The notes beneath the pieces were generated by a model, which had not been told where the DNA came from, made no database searches, and was given only the letters and a program-made list of their open reading frames with translations. From Pseudonocardia kunmingensis (GTDB lineage: Bacteria; Actinomycetota; Actinomycetes; Mycobacteriales; Pseudonocardiaceae): a stretch of 64,000 bases of DNA. Shown one piece after another: positions 8,989-17,032 of this stretch; positions within the stretch are counted from its first letter, which is position 1; the number at the start of each line of letters is the position of its first letter. The stretch lies in the NCBI RefSeq assembly GCF_006716445.1, contig NZ_VFPA01000003.1, positions 620,001 to 684,000 of the forward strand. Direction: 5' to 3'. The position numbers and the translations under genes are program-made.

Positions 8989-9792
8989 ATGTCCCCCTCC
9001 CCCGCCCTCGTGGCCGTCGCGCACGGCAGCCGCGACCCGCGCTCGGCCGCCACGGTGGCCGAGCTCGTCGGCGAGGTGCGCCGGCAGCGCCCCGGCCTGG
9101 ACGTGCGCCTGTCGTTCCTCGACCTCTCCGCGCCGCGGCTGCCCGACGTCCTCGACGGGGTGGCGGCCGACGGGCACGCGCGTGCCGTGGTCGTGCCGCT
9201 GCTGCTCGGGCACGCCTTCCACGCGCGGGTCGACGTGCCGGGCGCGGTCGCGACGGCCGCCGCGCGCCTGCCCGGCCTGGACATCGCGATCAGCCCGGTC
9301 CTGGGCAACCGGCCCGGCCGGGGGGCCGACCGCGGATCCGGTCACCGGCACGGCCATGCCGGTCTGTCCGCCGCCGCGCTGCGCCGCCTCGCGGCGGTCG
9401 CGGGGCCGCTGCACGACCCCGGCCTCGGCGTCGTGCTCGCCGCCATCGGCTCCTCGCACGCCCCGGCGAACGCCGCGGTCGCCGACGTCGTCGCCGGCTG
9501 GACGCGCCGCTTCGGCTGGTCGGGGGGCAGCGCGGCGTTCGCGACGGCGGCCGCGCCCAGCGTCCCCGACGCCGTGGCGGCCCTGCGTGCCGGCGGGGCG
9601 CGGCGGGTGGCCGTCGCGCAGTGGATCCTCGCCCCCGGCCTGCTGCCCGACCGCATCGAGCGGGATGCGGCGGCGGCGGGTGTTCCCGTGGCCTCGCCGC
9701 TGGGCCCGGATCCCGGCGTCGCCCGGGCGGTACTCGCCCGCTTCGACGAGCGGGCGGCCGCGCAGCCGCTCCCGCACCACCTCACCGCCTGA
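8989..9792 (+). CDS. sirohydrochlorin chelatase, CbiX/SirB family
   Basis: The 267-residue product begins with VAVAHGSRDPRSAATV, the CbiX active-site segment with the metal-binding His, and has a second similar half (VVLAAIGSSHAPAN), so it is a two-domain chelatase. Such enzymes insert iron (or cobalt) into sirohydrochlorin; next to sirA it probably supplies siroheme, as the Rv2393-type gene does in mycobacteria. A His/Gly/Arg-rich linker (GSGHRHGHAG, about residues 116-125) joins the halves and could hold metal. It follows cysN by three bases. Confidence 0.88.
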   Translation: MSPSPALVAVAHGSRDPRSAATVAELVGEVRRQRPGLDVRLSFLDLSAPRLPDVLDGVAADGHARAVVVPLLLGHAFHARVDVPGAVATAAARLPGLDIAISPVLGNRPGRGADRGSGHRHGHAGLSAAALRRLAAVAGPLHDPGLGVVLAAIGSSHAPANAAVADVVAGWTRRFGWSGGSAAFATAAAPSVPDAVAALRAGGARRVAVAQWILAPGLLPDRIERDAAAAGVPVASPLGPDPGVARAVLARFDERAAAQPLPHHLTA

Positions 9793-9899
9793 GCGAGCTG
9801 GGTCACGTCACCGCGCCCGGTCCTGCCCACGGCGCGCTGACCTGCGCGTTCTCGGACGTCCGGACATTTGCCGGCCGGTCCCGCAGCGCGGACGCCGGC

Positions 9900-9928
9900 T
9901 TGTACTCGGCGAGGTGGCCACGCACGAT
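9900..9928 (+). promoter_or_regulatory. promoter of the second Cys leader ORF
   Basis: TTGTAC (9900-9905), a 17-base spacer and CACGAT (9923-9928) form a sigma-70-like promoter. The GTG at 9935 is six bases after the -10 box, so transcription would start at or next to the start codon (leaderless). Confidence 0.55.
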
Positions 9929-9934
9929 GGTGGA

Positions 9935-10069
9935 GTGTCCTCGACCGCGCACCCCGCGCCCCTCGCCCGCTCCGCGGGTGAGGCGTCGATGACCGCGAAC
10001 CTCCTGCCGGACCTGGAACGGTTCTGGCCCTCGCGGCGCTGCCACGCGTTCGACGAGCTCTGTCGCTGA
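9935..10069 (+). CDS. candidate leaderless Cys-containing leader peptide upstream of the exporter
   Basis: A 44-codon ORF starts at GTG 9935, right after a good promoter, and ends at 10069, 96 bases before the TauE/SafE exporter. Its end reads WPSRRCHAFDELCR, with Cys at the 8th-last and 2nd-last positions, which recalls the RRVCSALCR end of the leader at 4040. An internal ATG at 9989 would give a 26-residue version. By analogy it could be a Cys-responsive attenuator of sulfite/sulfur export. The peptide itself matches no family I know. Confidence 0.5.
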   Translation: MSSTAHPAPLARSAGEASMTANLLPDLERFWPSRRCHAFDELCR

Positions 10070-10165
10070 GCTCCTCGCCCTCCCGCGCGTTCACCGCAGC
10101 CCCGTCCGCCGCACAGCGGCCCGGGCCGACCCGCCCGATCCCTCCTCGTCAGGAGTCGCTCCCGC

Positions 10166-11086
10166 ATGCGCACCCTCATCGTCTTCGCCCTCGTGGGCTT
10201 CGGCGCCCAGCTCGTCGACGGGGCCCTCGGCATGGCCTACGGCGTCACGTCGACGTCGCTGCTGCTGCTCGCCGGCACGAACCCGGCCACCGCGAGCGCG
10301 TCGGTGCACCTCGCCGAGGTCGGCACCACCATCGCCGCAGGCGTCTCGCACTGGCGCTTCGGCAACGTCGACTGGCGGCTCGTCCTGCGCCTCGGCGTCC
10401 CCGGGGCGATCGGCGCGTTCCTGGGCGCCACCGCGCTGTCGGCGCTGTCGACCGAGGACGCCGCGCCGTACATGTCGGGCATCCTGCTCGCGCTCGGCGT
10501 CTACATCCTGGTGCGGTTCTCGGTGCGCCCGCCGCGCGTGTCGACGGCGCGGGTGTCGCCGCACCGCTCGAAGTTCCTGTCGCCGCTCGGGCTGGTCGCC
10601 GGGTTCGTCGACGCCTCCGGCGGCGGCGGGTGGGGCCCGGTGGCCACCCCGGCGCTGCTCACCGCGGGCCGCACCGCGCCGCGCACCGTCGTCGGCTCGG
10701 TCGACACCTCGGAGTTCCTCGTCGCCGCCGCCGCCAGCATCGGCTTCCTGCTGGGCCTCGGCGCGGAGGTGCTCGACCCGTGGACGATCGGCGGGCTGCT
10801 CCTCGGCGGCGTGCTGGCCGCACCGCTCGCGGCGTGGCTGGTCACGAAGGTCCCCGCCCCGGTGCTCGGCACCGCGGTCGGCGGGATCATCGTGCTCACC
10901 AACACCCGCACGATCCTGCGGGCGCTCGAGGTCGGCGGCGCCGCCACCACCGCGGTGTACCTCGTGATCGTCGTGCTGTGGGTCGCCGCTGTCACCACGG
11001 CCGTCGCGAAGCTGCGGCAGACGACCGCCGACGAGCGGGCGGCCGCCGTCCTCGCCGAGCCCGCCGCCACCGCGGCGCGGGACTAG
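10166..11086 (+). CDS. sulfite exporter TauE/SafE family membrane protein
   Basis: The 306-residue product is a multi-pass membrane protein (about eight hydrophobic segments) with the duplicated TauE/SafE layout: GFGAQLVDGALGMAYG near the N terminus and a matching GLVAGFVDASGGGGWGP in the second half. The family exports sulfite, sulfolactate or other organosulfur anions, or imports sulfate-like anions. Its position after the sulfate operon and behind a Cys-type leader ORF suggests a role in balancing sulfite or sulfur. AGGAG lies about ten bases before ATG 10166. Confidence 0.9.
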   Translation: MRTLIVFALVGFGAQLVDGALGMAYGVTSTSLLLLAGTNPATASASVHLAEVGTTIAAGVSHWRFGNVDWRLVLRLGVPGAIGAFLGATALSALSTEDAAPYMSGILLALGVYILVRFSVRPPRVSTARVSPHRSKFLSPLGLVAGFVDASGGGGWGPVATPALLTAGRTAPRTVVGSVDTSEFLVAAAASIGFLLGLGAEVLDPWTIGGLLLGGVLAAPLAAWLVTKVPAPVLGTAVGGIIVLTNTRTILRALEVGGAATTAVYLVIVVLWVAAVTTAVAKLRQTTADERAAAVLAEPAATAARD

Positions 11087-11157
11087 TGGTTCCGCCGGCG
11101 TAGGCCCGCGGGGTCGAGCCGGCGCCCGTGCGCTTCCTCGACCGCAACGCCACTCGA

Positions 11158-11219
11158 GATCGCCGGTTCGGTTCGCGCAGAGCTGTTGTGACCGCGCCGA
11201 GCGCACCGAATCGGCGATC
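11158..11219. repeat. dispersed inverted repeat, family 2, copy 1
   Basis: Arms of 19 bases (11158-11176 and 11201-11219) pair at 17 positions around a 24-base centre; each arm begins GATCGCCG. The element resembles that at 16092-16157, including the inner GTGACCGC. It lies in the 305-base stretch 11087-11391 between the exporter and the next gene; apart from this element I see no gene there. Confidence 0.65.
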
Positions 11220-11391
11220 ACACCACTCCGCCCGCGCCCGATCCCTCACACGTTGTGCAGCAGGAAGCCCCCCCGACACGCCGAGCGCGTCGTCTCTTTC
11301 GGGTGAATCGTGACCCTCCGCCGGTCCGGTCGTTGGACGGGTGCGAGCTCCGGCGGCGGCAGCCGGGCGAGGAAGCGTCGATCGGGTGGAC

Positions 11392-13215
11392 ATGACGGTA
11401 CGCAGTGCCACTGTGGTGCGTACCGTCCTCCTCGGTGCCGCCGTCTGCGCGGTCGCCGTCGCGCTGACCGCTCCCGCCCTGGCCGCGGACGAACGGGCGG
11501 ACGGGACGAGCGCCGCGGATCCGCCCTGCCCCTCCGGCGGCCCACTCGGCGCCCTGCTCGGAGCCGGCTCGTGCGACACCGAGCCGCCGTTCCCCGACCT
11601 GCCACCGCTCCTCGCCCCCGGTGACCTCCTCGATCGCGAACTCCCCTGGCCACCGCACCTGCCCGGCGGGGACGAGTCCGACGGGGACTCCGGCGACGAT
11701 TCCGAGAGCGGCTCGGAGGACTCGGAAGACGCGGACGAGGAGAACACGGACGAGGAGAGCGGGGATGAGGAGAGCGGGGATGAGGAGAGCACCGACGAGG
11801 ACGGTGCTGACGAGGACCGCGCTGACGAGGACCGTGCTGACGACGTCACCAGCGACGGAGACACCAGCGACGACTCCGGCTCCCGGGGCGACGAGGACAC
11901 CGACGACCGGGACACGGACCTCGCCGCTGCGGGCGTCGACGAGGCCGAGCCGCGGGAACGTCCCGTCGCGGCGCAGGCGAGGGAGACCGCCCGTGACGCG
12001 GGAGCCGACGCGGCGGTCGGCCGGGCGGTCCTGCCCGGCGTCGGCGATGCCGTCGACGGCGCCGGGTCCGGCCTGGACTGGACCGGCGCGCTCGGCCCGC
12101 CGCGGCCGCGCGGACCGAGCGACCCGCCCGGCGGCACCCCGGCCGCGAGCGCACCGCAACCCGCGTCCGCCGACCCGCCCGCCCGAGACGCGACGCCGCC
12201 GACGTCCGCGGAGCGCACCGCGGACGTCGCCGCCGTCGCGTTCGTCGACGGGCTGCCCTCGCCGGGAGCGGTCCGGTGGGACGTCGGCGCGGTCCTGCCG
12301 AGCCTGGTGCTGACGTTGCTGCTGCTCGCCGGGCTTGCGCTGCCGGCCGGCCTGCTGAACCGGGCGGCGGCGGACCACGCCGACCGCGTCGACGTGCTGC
12401 TGGCCCGGTTGCGGGTGCCGCCGGCAGCGGGGCGGGACGCCGCGGGCACGTTCGCCGTCGCCGTGGCGGTGACCGCCGCGGCCGGGGCCGTGCTGGTCGG
12501 GTTCCTGGTGCCCGCGTTCCCGTTCGACGGAACTGCGGTGGCGGTGCTGGTGGGTCTGGCGGCCGCGTTCGTCGTCGTGACGGCGGCGCAGCAGGGTTCC
12601 CAGCTGCTCTACGTGGCGCGCTGGTGGGGCGTGCGCTGCCACCTGACGCCGTTCCCGGGTTTCCTGCTGCTCGCCGCCGTCGGGGTGGTGGCGTCCCGGG
12701 CGGTGGGGCTGGAGCCGGGGCTCGTGCTGGGCACGCTCGTCGCGTTCGGGACGGCCCGGCCGCTGCGCACCGACGAGGCGGGCCCGGCCGCCGCGCTCGC
12801 CGCCACGGCGCTGACCGCCGTGGGCGGGCTGGCGTGGGTCCTGCGCGAGCCGCTGGTGGCCGCGGCGGGCACGCCTGGCTCGTTCGGCGCGGCCGCGGCG
12901 GGCACCGCGCTGACCGCCGTCACCGCGGCCTCCGCGGCGAACCTCGTGCTCGCGCTCGCTCCGCTGTCGTTCCTGCCCGGTGCCGCGCTGCTGCGCTGGT
13001 CACCCCCGCTCTGGGCGCTGTTCGCCTGCCTCGGCGGGTTCGCGTTCGTGCACGTCGTCGCCCGTCCCGCGGACGGTGCGCTCGCCGGGCGGGCCGGGCT
13101 GCTCGCCGTCGTGCTCGGCCTCTACCTGCTCGGCGCGGCCGCGACATGGGCGTGGCTGCGGCACGGCTTCTCCTGGACCGCGCCCGCGCCGCTCAACCCA
13201 GCGCCCCGGCGCTGA
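11392..13215 (+). CDS. membrane protein with exported acidic low-complexity domain
   Basis: The 607-residue product starts with a signal-like segment (MTVRSATVV, then a hydrophobic stretch ending TAPALAADE). Residues about 40-290 are disordered: a Pro/Cys section, then a strongly acidic stretch with tandem EESGD and ADEDR units, then Pro/Ala. From about residue 300 onwards come roughly nine to ten hydrophobic helices, including a segment RWWGVRCHLTPFPGF. The C-terminal half resembles poorly characterised actinobacterial membrane proteins; no catalytic motif was recognised. ATG 11392 is preferred because it places the signal segment at the N terminus. The 3' end overlaps the convergent next gene by 23 bases. 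Confidence 0.75.
   Translation: MTVRSATVVRTVLLGAAVCAVAVALTAPALAADERADGTSAADPPCPSGGPLGALLGAGSCDTEPPFPDLPPLLAPGDLLDRELPWPPHLPGGDESDGDSGDDSESGSEDSEDADEENTDEESGDEESGDEESTDEDGADEDRADEDRADDVTSDGDTSDDSGSRGDEDTDDRDTDLAAAGVDEAEPRERPVAAQARETARDAGADAAVGRAVLPGVGDAVDGAGSGLDWTGALGPPRPRGPSDPPGGTPAASAPQPASADPPARDATPPTSAERTADVAAVAFVDGLPSPGAVRWDVGAVLPSLVLTLLLLAGLALPAGLLNRAAADHADRVDVLLARLRVPPAAGRDAAGTFAVAVAVTAAAGAVLVGFLVPAFPFDGTAVAVLVGLAAAFVVVTAAQQGSQLLYVARWWGVRCHLTPFPGFLLLAAVGVVASRAVGLEPGLVLGTLVAFGTARPLRTDEAGPAAALAATALTAVGGLAWVLREPLVAAAGTPGSFGAAAAGTALTAVTAASAANLVLALAPLSFLPGAALLRWSPPLWALFACLGGFAFVHVVARPADGALAGRAGLLAVVLGLYLLGAAATWAWLRHGFSWTAPAPLNPAPRR
11752..11841 (+). repeat. in-frame tandem repeats coding for acidic units
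   Basis: Units of 15 bases (GAGGAGAGCGGGGAT, coding EESGD) at 11752-11790, then 15-base GCTGACGAGGACCGY units (ADEDR) at 11806-11835. Such repeats can change copy number by slippage without loss of frame. Confidence 0.8.
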
Positions 13216-14017
13216 CGGCGTCGACCAACCGCGCCAAGGCGGCCACGACGTCCTCGGCGCCCGGGGAGAACGGCCCGGCGGGCTCGGTGAGGTAGACGTC
13301 GCGGCGGATCTCCAGCATCAGCGACAGGACCCGCGGTTCGCGCCCGTGGTGGGGCAGCGGCACGTAGGTGCCCGCGAACGGAGCGTCCAGCGCGGTGGGA
13401 CCGACCGCCGTGAACGCCTCGCGGGCGGCCGCGACCAGCCACCCCGGCGTGTGCGCGGGATCGGTCCCGAGGCAGACCCGCGGCCGGGCCCGGTCGGCGT
13501 GCAGCTCGTAGGGCAGCGGCCGCGACGGGTAGGAGTGCACGTCGAGCAGCACCGCCCGGCCGGTCGCGGCCAGCCGGTCCGCCACGGCGGCGTGCACCGC
13601 GTCGGCCCACGGCCGGTAGTAGGCCACCAGCAGCGCGTCGCGGTGGGCCGGGTCGTCGGCGCGGATCCGCTGACCCCGGGTGCCGTGCGTGTACACCGCC
13701 GCCATCCCGGCCGCGGCCATCTCCTCCCGCTCGTCGGGGAACCGCTCCGGATCGACGACGAACCGCGAGACCCGGTTCACCAGGACGAACGGTCGCACGC
13801 GCGCGCGGCCCGCGGCCGCGGTGGCGAGGGCGTCGGTGCGGTGGTCGGTGAGCGCGGCCAGCTCGGCGTCGAGCGCGGTGCCGTCGAGCAGGAGGTGCCC
13901 GCGCGTCCACCCCGGAACCTCCGTGCCCGCGTGCGGGACGTGCAGCAGCACCGGGCTGCGCGGATCGCCCGCGGTGAGCCGCCGGGCCGCAGGAGTGGGG
14001 TCGCCTCCGCCGGGCAT
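13193..14017 (-). CDS. N-formylglutamate amidohydrolase family protein
   Basis: The 274-residue product shows the FGase fold: LLHVPHAGTEVP near the N terminus (metal His), TDHRTDALA, LLDVHSYPSRPLPYE (metal-binding His with Asp) and LSLMLEIRRDVYL near the C terminus, which is the MEINRxLY-type end of this family. Members hydrolyse N-formylglutamate or related N-acyl amino acids; some act as zinc carboxypeptidase-like hydrolases. No hut genes are nearby, so the substrate is open. The start ATG 14017 lies two bases after the thioesterase stop, so both genes are probably one unit. Confidence 0.82.
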   Translation of the reverse strand: MPGGGDPTPAARRLTAGDPRSPVLLHVPHAGTEVPGWTRGHLLLDGTALDAELAALTDHRTDALATAAAGRARVRPFVLVNRVSRFVVDPERFPDEREEMAAAGMAAVYTHGTRGQRIRADDPAHRDALLVAYYRPWADAVHAAVADRLAATGRAVLLDVHSYPSRPLPYELHADRARPRVCLGTDPAHTPGWLVAAAREAFTAVGPTALDAPFAGTYVPLPHHGREPRVLSLMLEIRRDVYLTEPAGPFSPGAEDVVAALARLVDAVSAGALG

Positions 14018-14019
14018 CG

Positions 14020-14421
14020 CTACCGCAGCACCGCCTGCGTCTGGGTCACGCGCCCGGCCAGGCGGCCGTCGGCGTCGCGCAGCTCGGTGTCCACCACGAT
14101 CACGGTGCGCCCGAGGTTCAGCGGGCGCGCCACCGCCTCGACGTGGCCGCGGGTCACCGGGCGCAGGAAGTTCGTCGCCGAGGACACCGTGGCTGTGCCG
14201 GTCGCGCCCTCGGGGAGGTTGAGGTAGGCGCACCAGCCGCCCGCGGAGTCGGCGAGCGCCATCAGCGCCCCACCGTGCAGCAGCCCGCCCGAGGTGCAGC
14301 GCCCGGAGTCCCAGTCCAGCCGCAGCGCCACCTCGTCGGGGGCCACGCGCAGCGCGCTCGCACCGAGCAGCGCGGTGAACGGCATGACGGCGTGCAGCTG
14401 CGCGGTGAGCTCGTCGGTCAT
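14020..14421 (-). CDS. PaaI family thioesterase (hotdog fold)
   Basis: The 133-residue product has the hotdog thioesterase signature: SGGLLHGGALMALADSAGGW, in which the HGG loop is the PaaI motif, then GTATVSSATNFLRPV. Members hydrolyse acyl-CoA thioesters. Several upstream in-frame starts exist; ATG 14421 gives the usual length. It precedes the formylglutamate amidohydrolase gene by two bases. Confidence 0.88.
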   Translation of the reverse strand: MTDELTAQLHAVMPFTALLGASALRVAPDEVALRLDWDSGRCTSGGLLHGGALMALADSAGGWCAYLNLPEGATGTATVSSATNFLRPVTRGHVEAVARPLNLGRTVIVVDTELRDADGRLAGRVTQTQAVLR

Positions 14422-14507
14422 GACCACACGATGGCCCGGCGTCCGGCGCCGGTCCATTACCCGCCGGGTCATCGAACGGCGGCGCGGCGACCGCTAGCGT
14501 CGCCACC

Positions 14508-15305
14508 ATGACCGCCGCGACCGTCACCGGCACCACGTTCGGGTCCCTGCTGCGCGACTGGCGGCAGCGACGCCGGCTCACGCAGCTGGACCTCGGCCTC
14601 CAGGCCGCGGTGTCGGCACGGCACCTGAGCTTCCTGGAGACGGGACGGTCGCGCCCCAGCCGGGACATGGTGCTGCTGCTCGCGGAGGAGTTGGACGTGC
14701 CACTGCGTGGACGCAACGAGCTGATGGTGGCGGCGGGCTTCGCCCCGGCCTACACCCAGCACGCCCTGGACGACACCGAGCTCACCGACGTGCAGCGCTC
14801 GCTGCAGCGCATCCTGACCGGCCACGAGCCCTACCCGGCCGTGCTGGTGGACGGGCAGTGGAACATGCTGGGCGCGAACCGGGCTGTCGCGCTGCTCACC
14901 GACCTGGTCGACCCCGCGCTGCTCACCCCTCCGGTCAACGTCCTGCGCGTCAGCCTGCACCCGCGCGGCCTCGCCCCGCACGTGCTGGACCTGCCCGAGT
15001 ACGCGGCCCACCTCGTCTCGCGGCTGCGCCGCCAGGCCGAGCGCGCGGCGTCCACGGGGCTGCGCGCGCTGCTCACCGAGCTCACCGGCTACTGCCGCGA
15101 CGCCGGTCTCGACCCCGCCGCGCACCCGCGCGACCGGATCGTGCTGCCGCTGCGGCTGCGCCACCCCGACCAGGAGCTGACGATGTTCAGCACGGTCGCC
15201 GTGCTCGGCGCCCCGCTGGACGTGACGCTCGACGAGATCGCCATCGAGAGCTTCTTCCCCGCCGACGACGCCACGTCCGACTACCTGCGCCGCCGGTTCG
15301 GCTGA
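14508..15305 (+). CDS. XRE family regulator with MmyB-like ligand domain
   Basis: The 265-residue product has an N-terminal helix-turn-helix (residues about 12-65; LTQLDLGLQAAVSARHLSFLE) with the SRPSRDMV segment typical of this subfamily, then an MmyB-like PAS-type ligand-binding domain (PAVLVDGQWNMLGANRA onwards) ending PADDATSDYLRRRFG. Such regulators bind fatty-acid-like ligands and often control a neighbouring dehydrogenase or hydratase. TAGCGT (14495-14500) lies seven bases before ATG, so the transcript is probably leaderless. The enoyl-CoA hydratase gene follows. Confidence 0.9.
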   Translation: MTAATVTGTTFGSLLRDWRQRRRLTQLDLGLQAAVSARHLSFLETGRSRPSRDMVLLLAEELDVPLRGRNELMVAAGFAPAYTQHALDDTELTDVQRSLQRILTGHEPYPAVLVDGQWNMLGANRAVALLTDLVDPALLTPPVNVLRVSLHPRGLAPHVLDLPEYAAHLVSRLRRQAERAASTGLRALLTELTGYCRDAGLDPAAHPRDRIVLPLRLRHPDQELTMFSTVAVLGAPLDVTLDEIAIESFFPADDATSDYLRRRFG

Positions 15306-15336
15306 TGCGGCTGCCGGCGGCGGCTACCGTGCGGGC

Positions 15337-16095
15337 ATGACCGAGCTGGTGCACCTCGACGTCGCCGGCGGCGTCGCGACGATCACGCTGGACTCCCCGC
15401 GCAACCGCAACGCGCTGTCCGCGCAGCTGCGCCGCGAGCTGCTGGCGCACCTGGACACCGCGATCGCCGACGAGGCGGCCCGGGTGATCGTGCTGACGCA
15501 CACCGAGCGGGTCTTCTGCTCCGGGATGGACCTCACCGAGGCGCGCGGCGCTGCGGCATCCGACCAGGGCGTGGCGGAGTTCCCGGCGATCCTGGAGCGC
15601 ATCTGGACCTCCCCGACGCCGGTGCTGGCCCGGGTCGCCGGCCCGGCGCGCGCGGGCGGGGTGGGGCTGGTCGCCGCCTGCGACGTCGCGGTCGTCGCCG
15701 AGGACGCCACCTTCGCGTTCAGCGAGGTGCGGATCGGGGTGGTCCCGGCCGTCATCTCCGTCACGGTGCTGCCCCGGCTGCTGCCGCGGGCGGCGCACGA
15801 GCTGTTCCTCACCGGCGAGACCTTCGACGGGCACCGGGCGGCCCGGATCGGGCTGGTCAACAGCGCGGTGCCGGGCTTCGACCTCGACGCCGAGGTCACC
15901 CGTCACGTCGAGATGCTGCGCCTGGGCGCCCCCGGGGCGCTGGCCGCCACCAAGGAGCTGCTGCGCGGCGACGCACCGCTGGACGCCCGGTTCGCCGAGA
16001 TGCAGCAGCTGTCGGCGCGGTTCTTCGCGGGCGAGGAGGGCCAGGAGGGCATGCGCGCGTTCGCCGAGAAGCGCAAGCCGCGATGGGCGCAGTGA
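15337..16095 (+). CDS. enoyl-CoA hydratase/isomerase family protein
   Basis: The 252-residue product has the crotonase fold: LDSPRNRNALSAQLRREL, RVFCSGMDLTEARG (oxyanion-hole segment), GPARAGGVGLVAACDVAVV and FAFSEVRIGVVPAVIS. It has Gly/Val rather than the two Glu of classical hydratases at the catalytic positions (VRIGVVPAV retains one Glu before), so the exact reaction is open. TACCGT (15325-15330) lies six bases before ATG (leaderless). The stop is inside the inverted repeat at 16092. Confidence 0.88.
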   Translation: MTELVHLDVAGGVATITLDSPRNRNALSAQLRRELLAHLDTAIADEAARVIVLTHTERVFCSGMDLTEARGAAASDQGVAEFPAILERIWTSPTPVLARVAGPARAGGVGLVAACDVAVVAEDATFAFSEVRIGVVPAVISVTVLPRLLPRAAHELFLTGETFDGHRAARIGLVNSAVPGFDLDAEVTRHVEMLRLGAPGALAATKELLRGDAPLDARFAEMQQLSARFFAGEEGQEGMRAFAEKRKPRWAQ

Positions 16096-16157
16096 TCGCT
16101 GGTTCGGTGCACTCACCGCAGTCACGACGACGGTGACCGCACTGAACCGCCGATCAC
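16092..16157. repeat. dispersed inverted repeat, family 2, copy 2
   Basis: Arms of 26 bases (16092-16117 and 16132-16157) pair with a few mismatches around a 14-base centre; each outer end is GTGATCG. It lies between convergent genes and might serve as a bidirectional terminator there, but it resembles the copy at 11158, which lies between genes on the same strand. Confidence 0.65.
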
Positions 16158-16207
16158 CTCATCGGTGGCGGTCGAACTCGCCTTCGCGGACCCGGCGAGC
16201 CGCCCGG

Positions 16208-16798
16208 TCACGGCGTCCATCGCGGGTCGCGCCCGGACGCGGCGAGCGCGCGCTCGAACGGTGACGCGTCGGCGGCCAGCACCACCTCCGGGCCGAACCA
16301 GCCGCCGTCGCGGCCCGCGGGCGCCATCGCGGTGACCCCCTCGAGCACCACCGCGCCGAGGTCGTCGGGGATCTCGACCGCGCGCCCGGTGGCGACGGCC
16401 AGGTCCCACGCGTGCACGGCGAACTCGGCGGTCATCATCACGCCGATCAGCGCCGCCGGCATCGCTGCGCCACCCATGCTCGACTCCCCCTCCCACGCGG
16501 CCGGGTCGGCCCACGCGCGCCCAGCGGCCGCCGCCTCGTCGTCGCAGGCCCGCGCCCACTCCTCGGCAGGCAGCCCCACGAGGTAGGGAGTGCGGTCCGC
16601 GGCGCTCCAGGCCGGGTCCCACGGCTCGCGCGCCCCCGAGCGGTGGGCCAGCAGGAAGCCGAACGCGAGGTGGTTCACCACGTCGCGCACCGCGTAGTCG
16701 GCACAGGGCGACGGGGCGTCGAAGAGCGCGGTGTCGGTGTGGCGGATCATGGCGGTGGCGAGCTCGATGCTCCGGTTCATGTGGTCTGCCGAATCCAT
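16208..16798 (-). CDS. TIGR03086-type mycothiol-dependent maleylpyruvate isomerase-like protein
   Basis: The 196-residue product belongs to the DinB/MDMPI N-terminal superfamily common in actinobacteria: SPCADYAVRDVVNHLAFG (conserved His) and TAEFAVHAWDLAVATGR (conserved Glu, His and Asp) are the metal-site segments. The family typically uses mycothiol or other thiols; the substrate here is unknown. ATG 16798 is chosen because GGAAGG lies eight bases upstream; ATG 16780 is a further option. The divergent repeat at 16891 and the sirtuin gene lie upstream. Confidence 0.8.
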   Translation of the reverse strand: MDSADHMNRSIELATAMIRHTDTALFDAPSPCADYAVRDVVNHLAFGFLLAHRSGAREPWDPAWSAADRTPYLVGLPAEEWARACDDEAAAAGRAWADPAAWEGESSMGGAAMPAALIGVMMTAEFAVHAWDLAVATGRAVEIPDDLGAVVLEGVTAMAPAGRDGGWFGPEVVLAADASPFERALAASGRDPRWTP

Positions 16799-16890
16799 GC
16801 CCCGAGCCTTCCGCGCCGGCCGGCGGCGGTATTGCACGAACGCGACAGCTGCCCGTGACCCGACGTTCCTGCGCCGAAGGTGCAGGCTCC

Positions 16891-16960
16891 CACCCGGACG
16901 AACGGCACTCTCGTCGGTACCTGGCCGACGAAAGTGCCGTTCGTCATGCGGATCCTGCTT
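16891..16960. repeat. palindromic repeat family 1, copy A
   Basis: Arms of 21 bases (16897-16917 and 16925-16945), GACGAACGGCACTCTCG onwards, pair except for one C/T position around the loop TACCTGG. A non-palindromic tail ATGCGGATCCTGC follows on the right. It lies between the divergent MDMPI-like and sirtuin genes. Confidence 0.85.
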
Positions 16961-17032
16961 CCCGCGGGTGGCGGGGACGACGAGGCACGCCACGCGCCTC
17001 GTTCCGGGAATCGATCATCTAGCCTGGAAACC

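Noticed and set aside
11752..11841. Possible CRISPR or satellite array
   Set aside because: Units are 15 bases without spacers and stay in frame in a coding gene, so they are coding tandem repeats.
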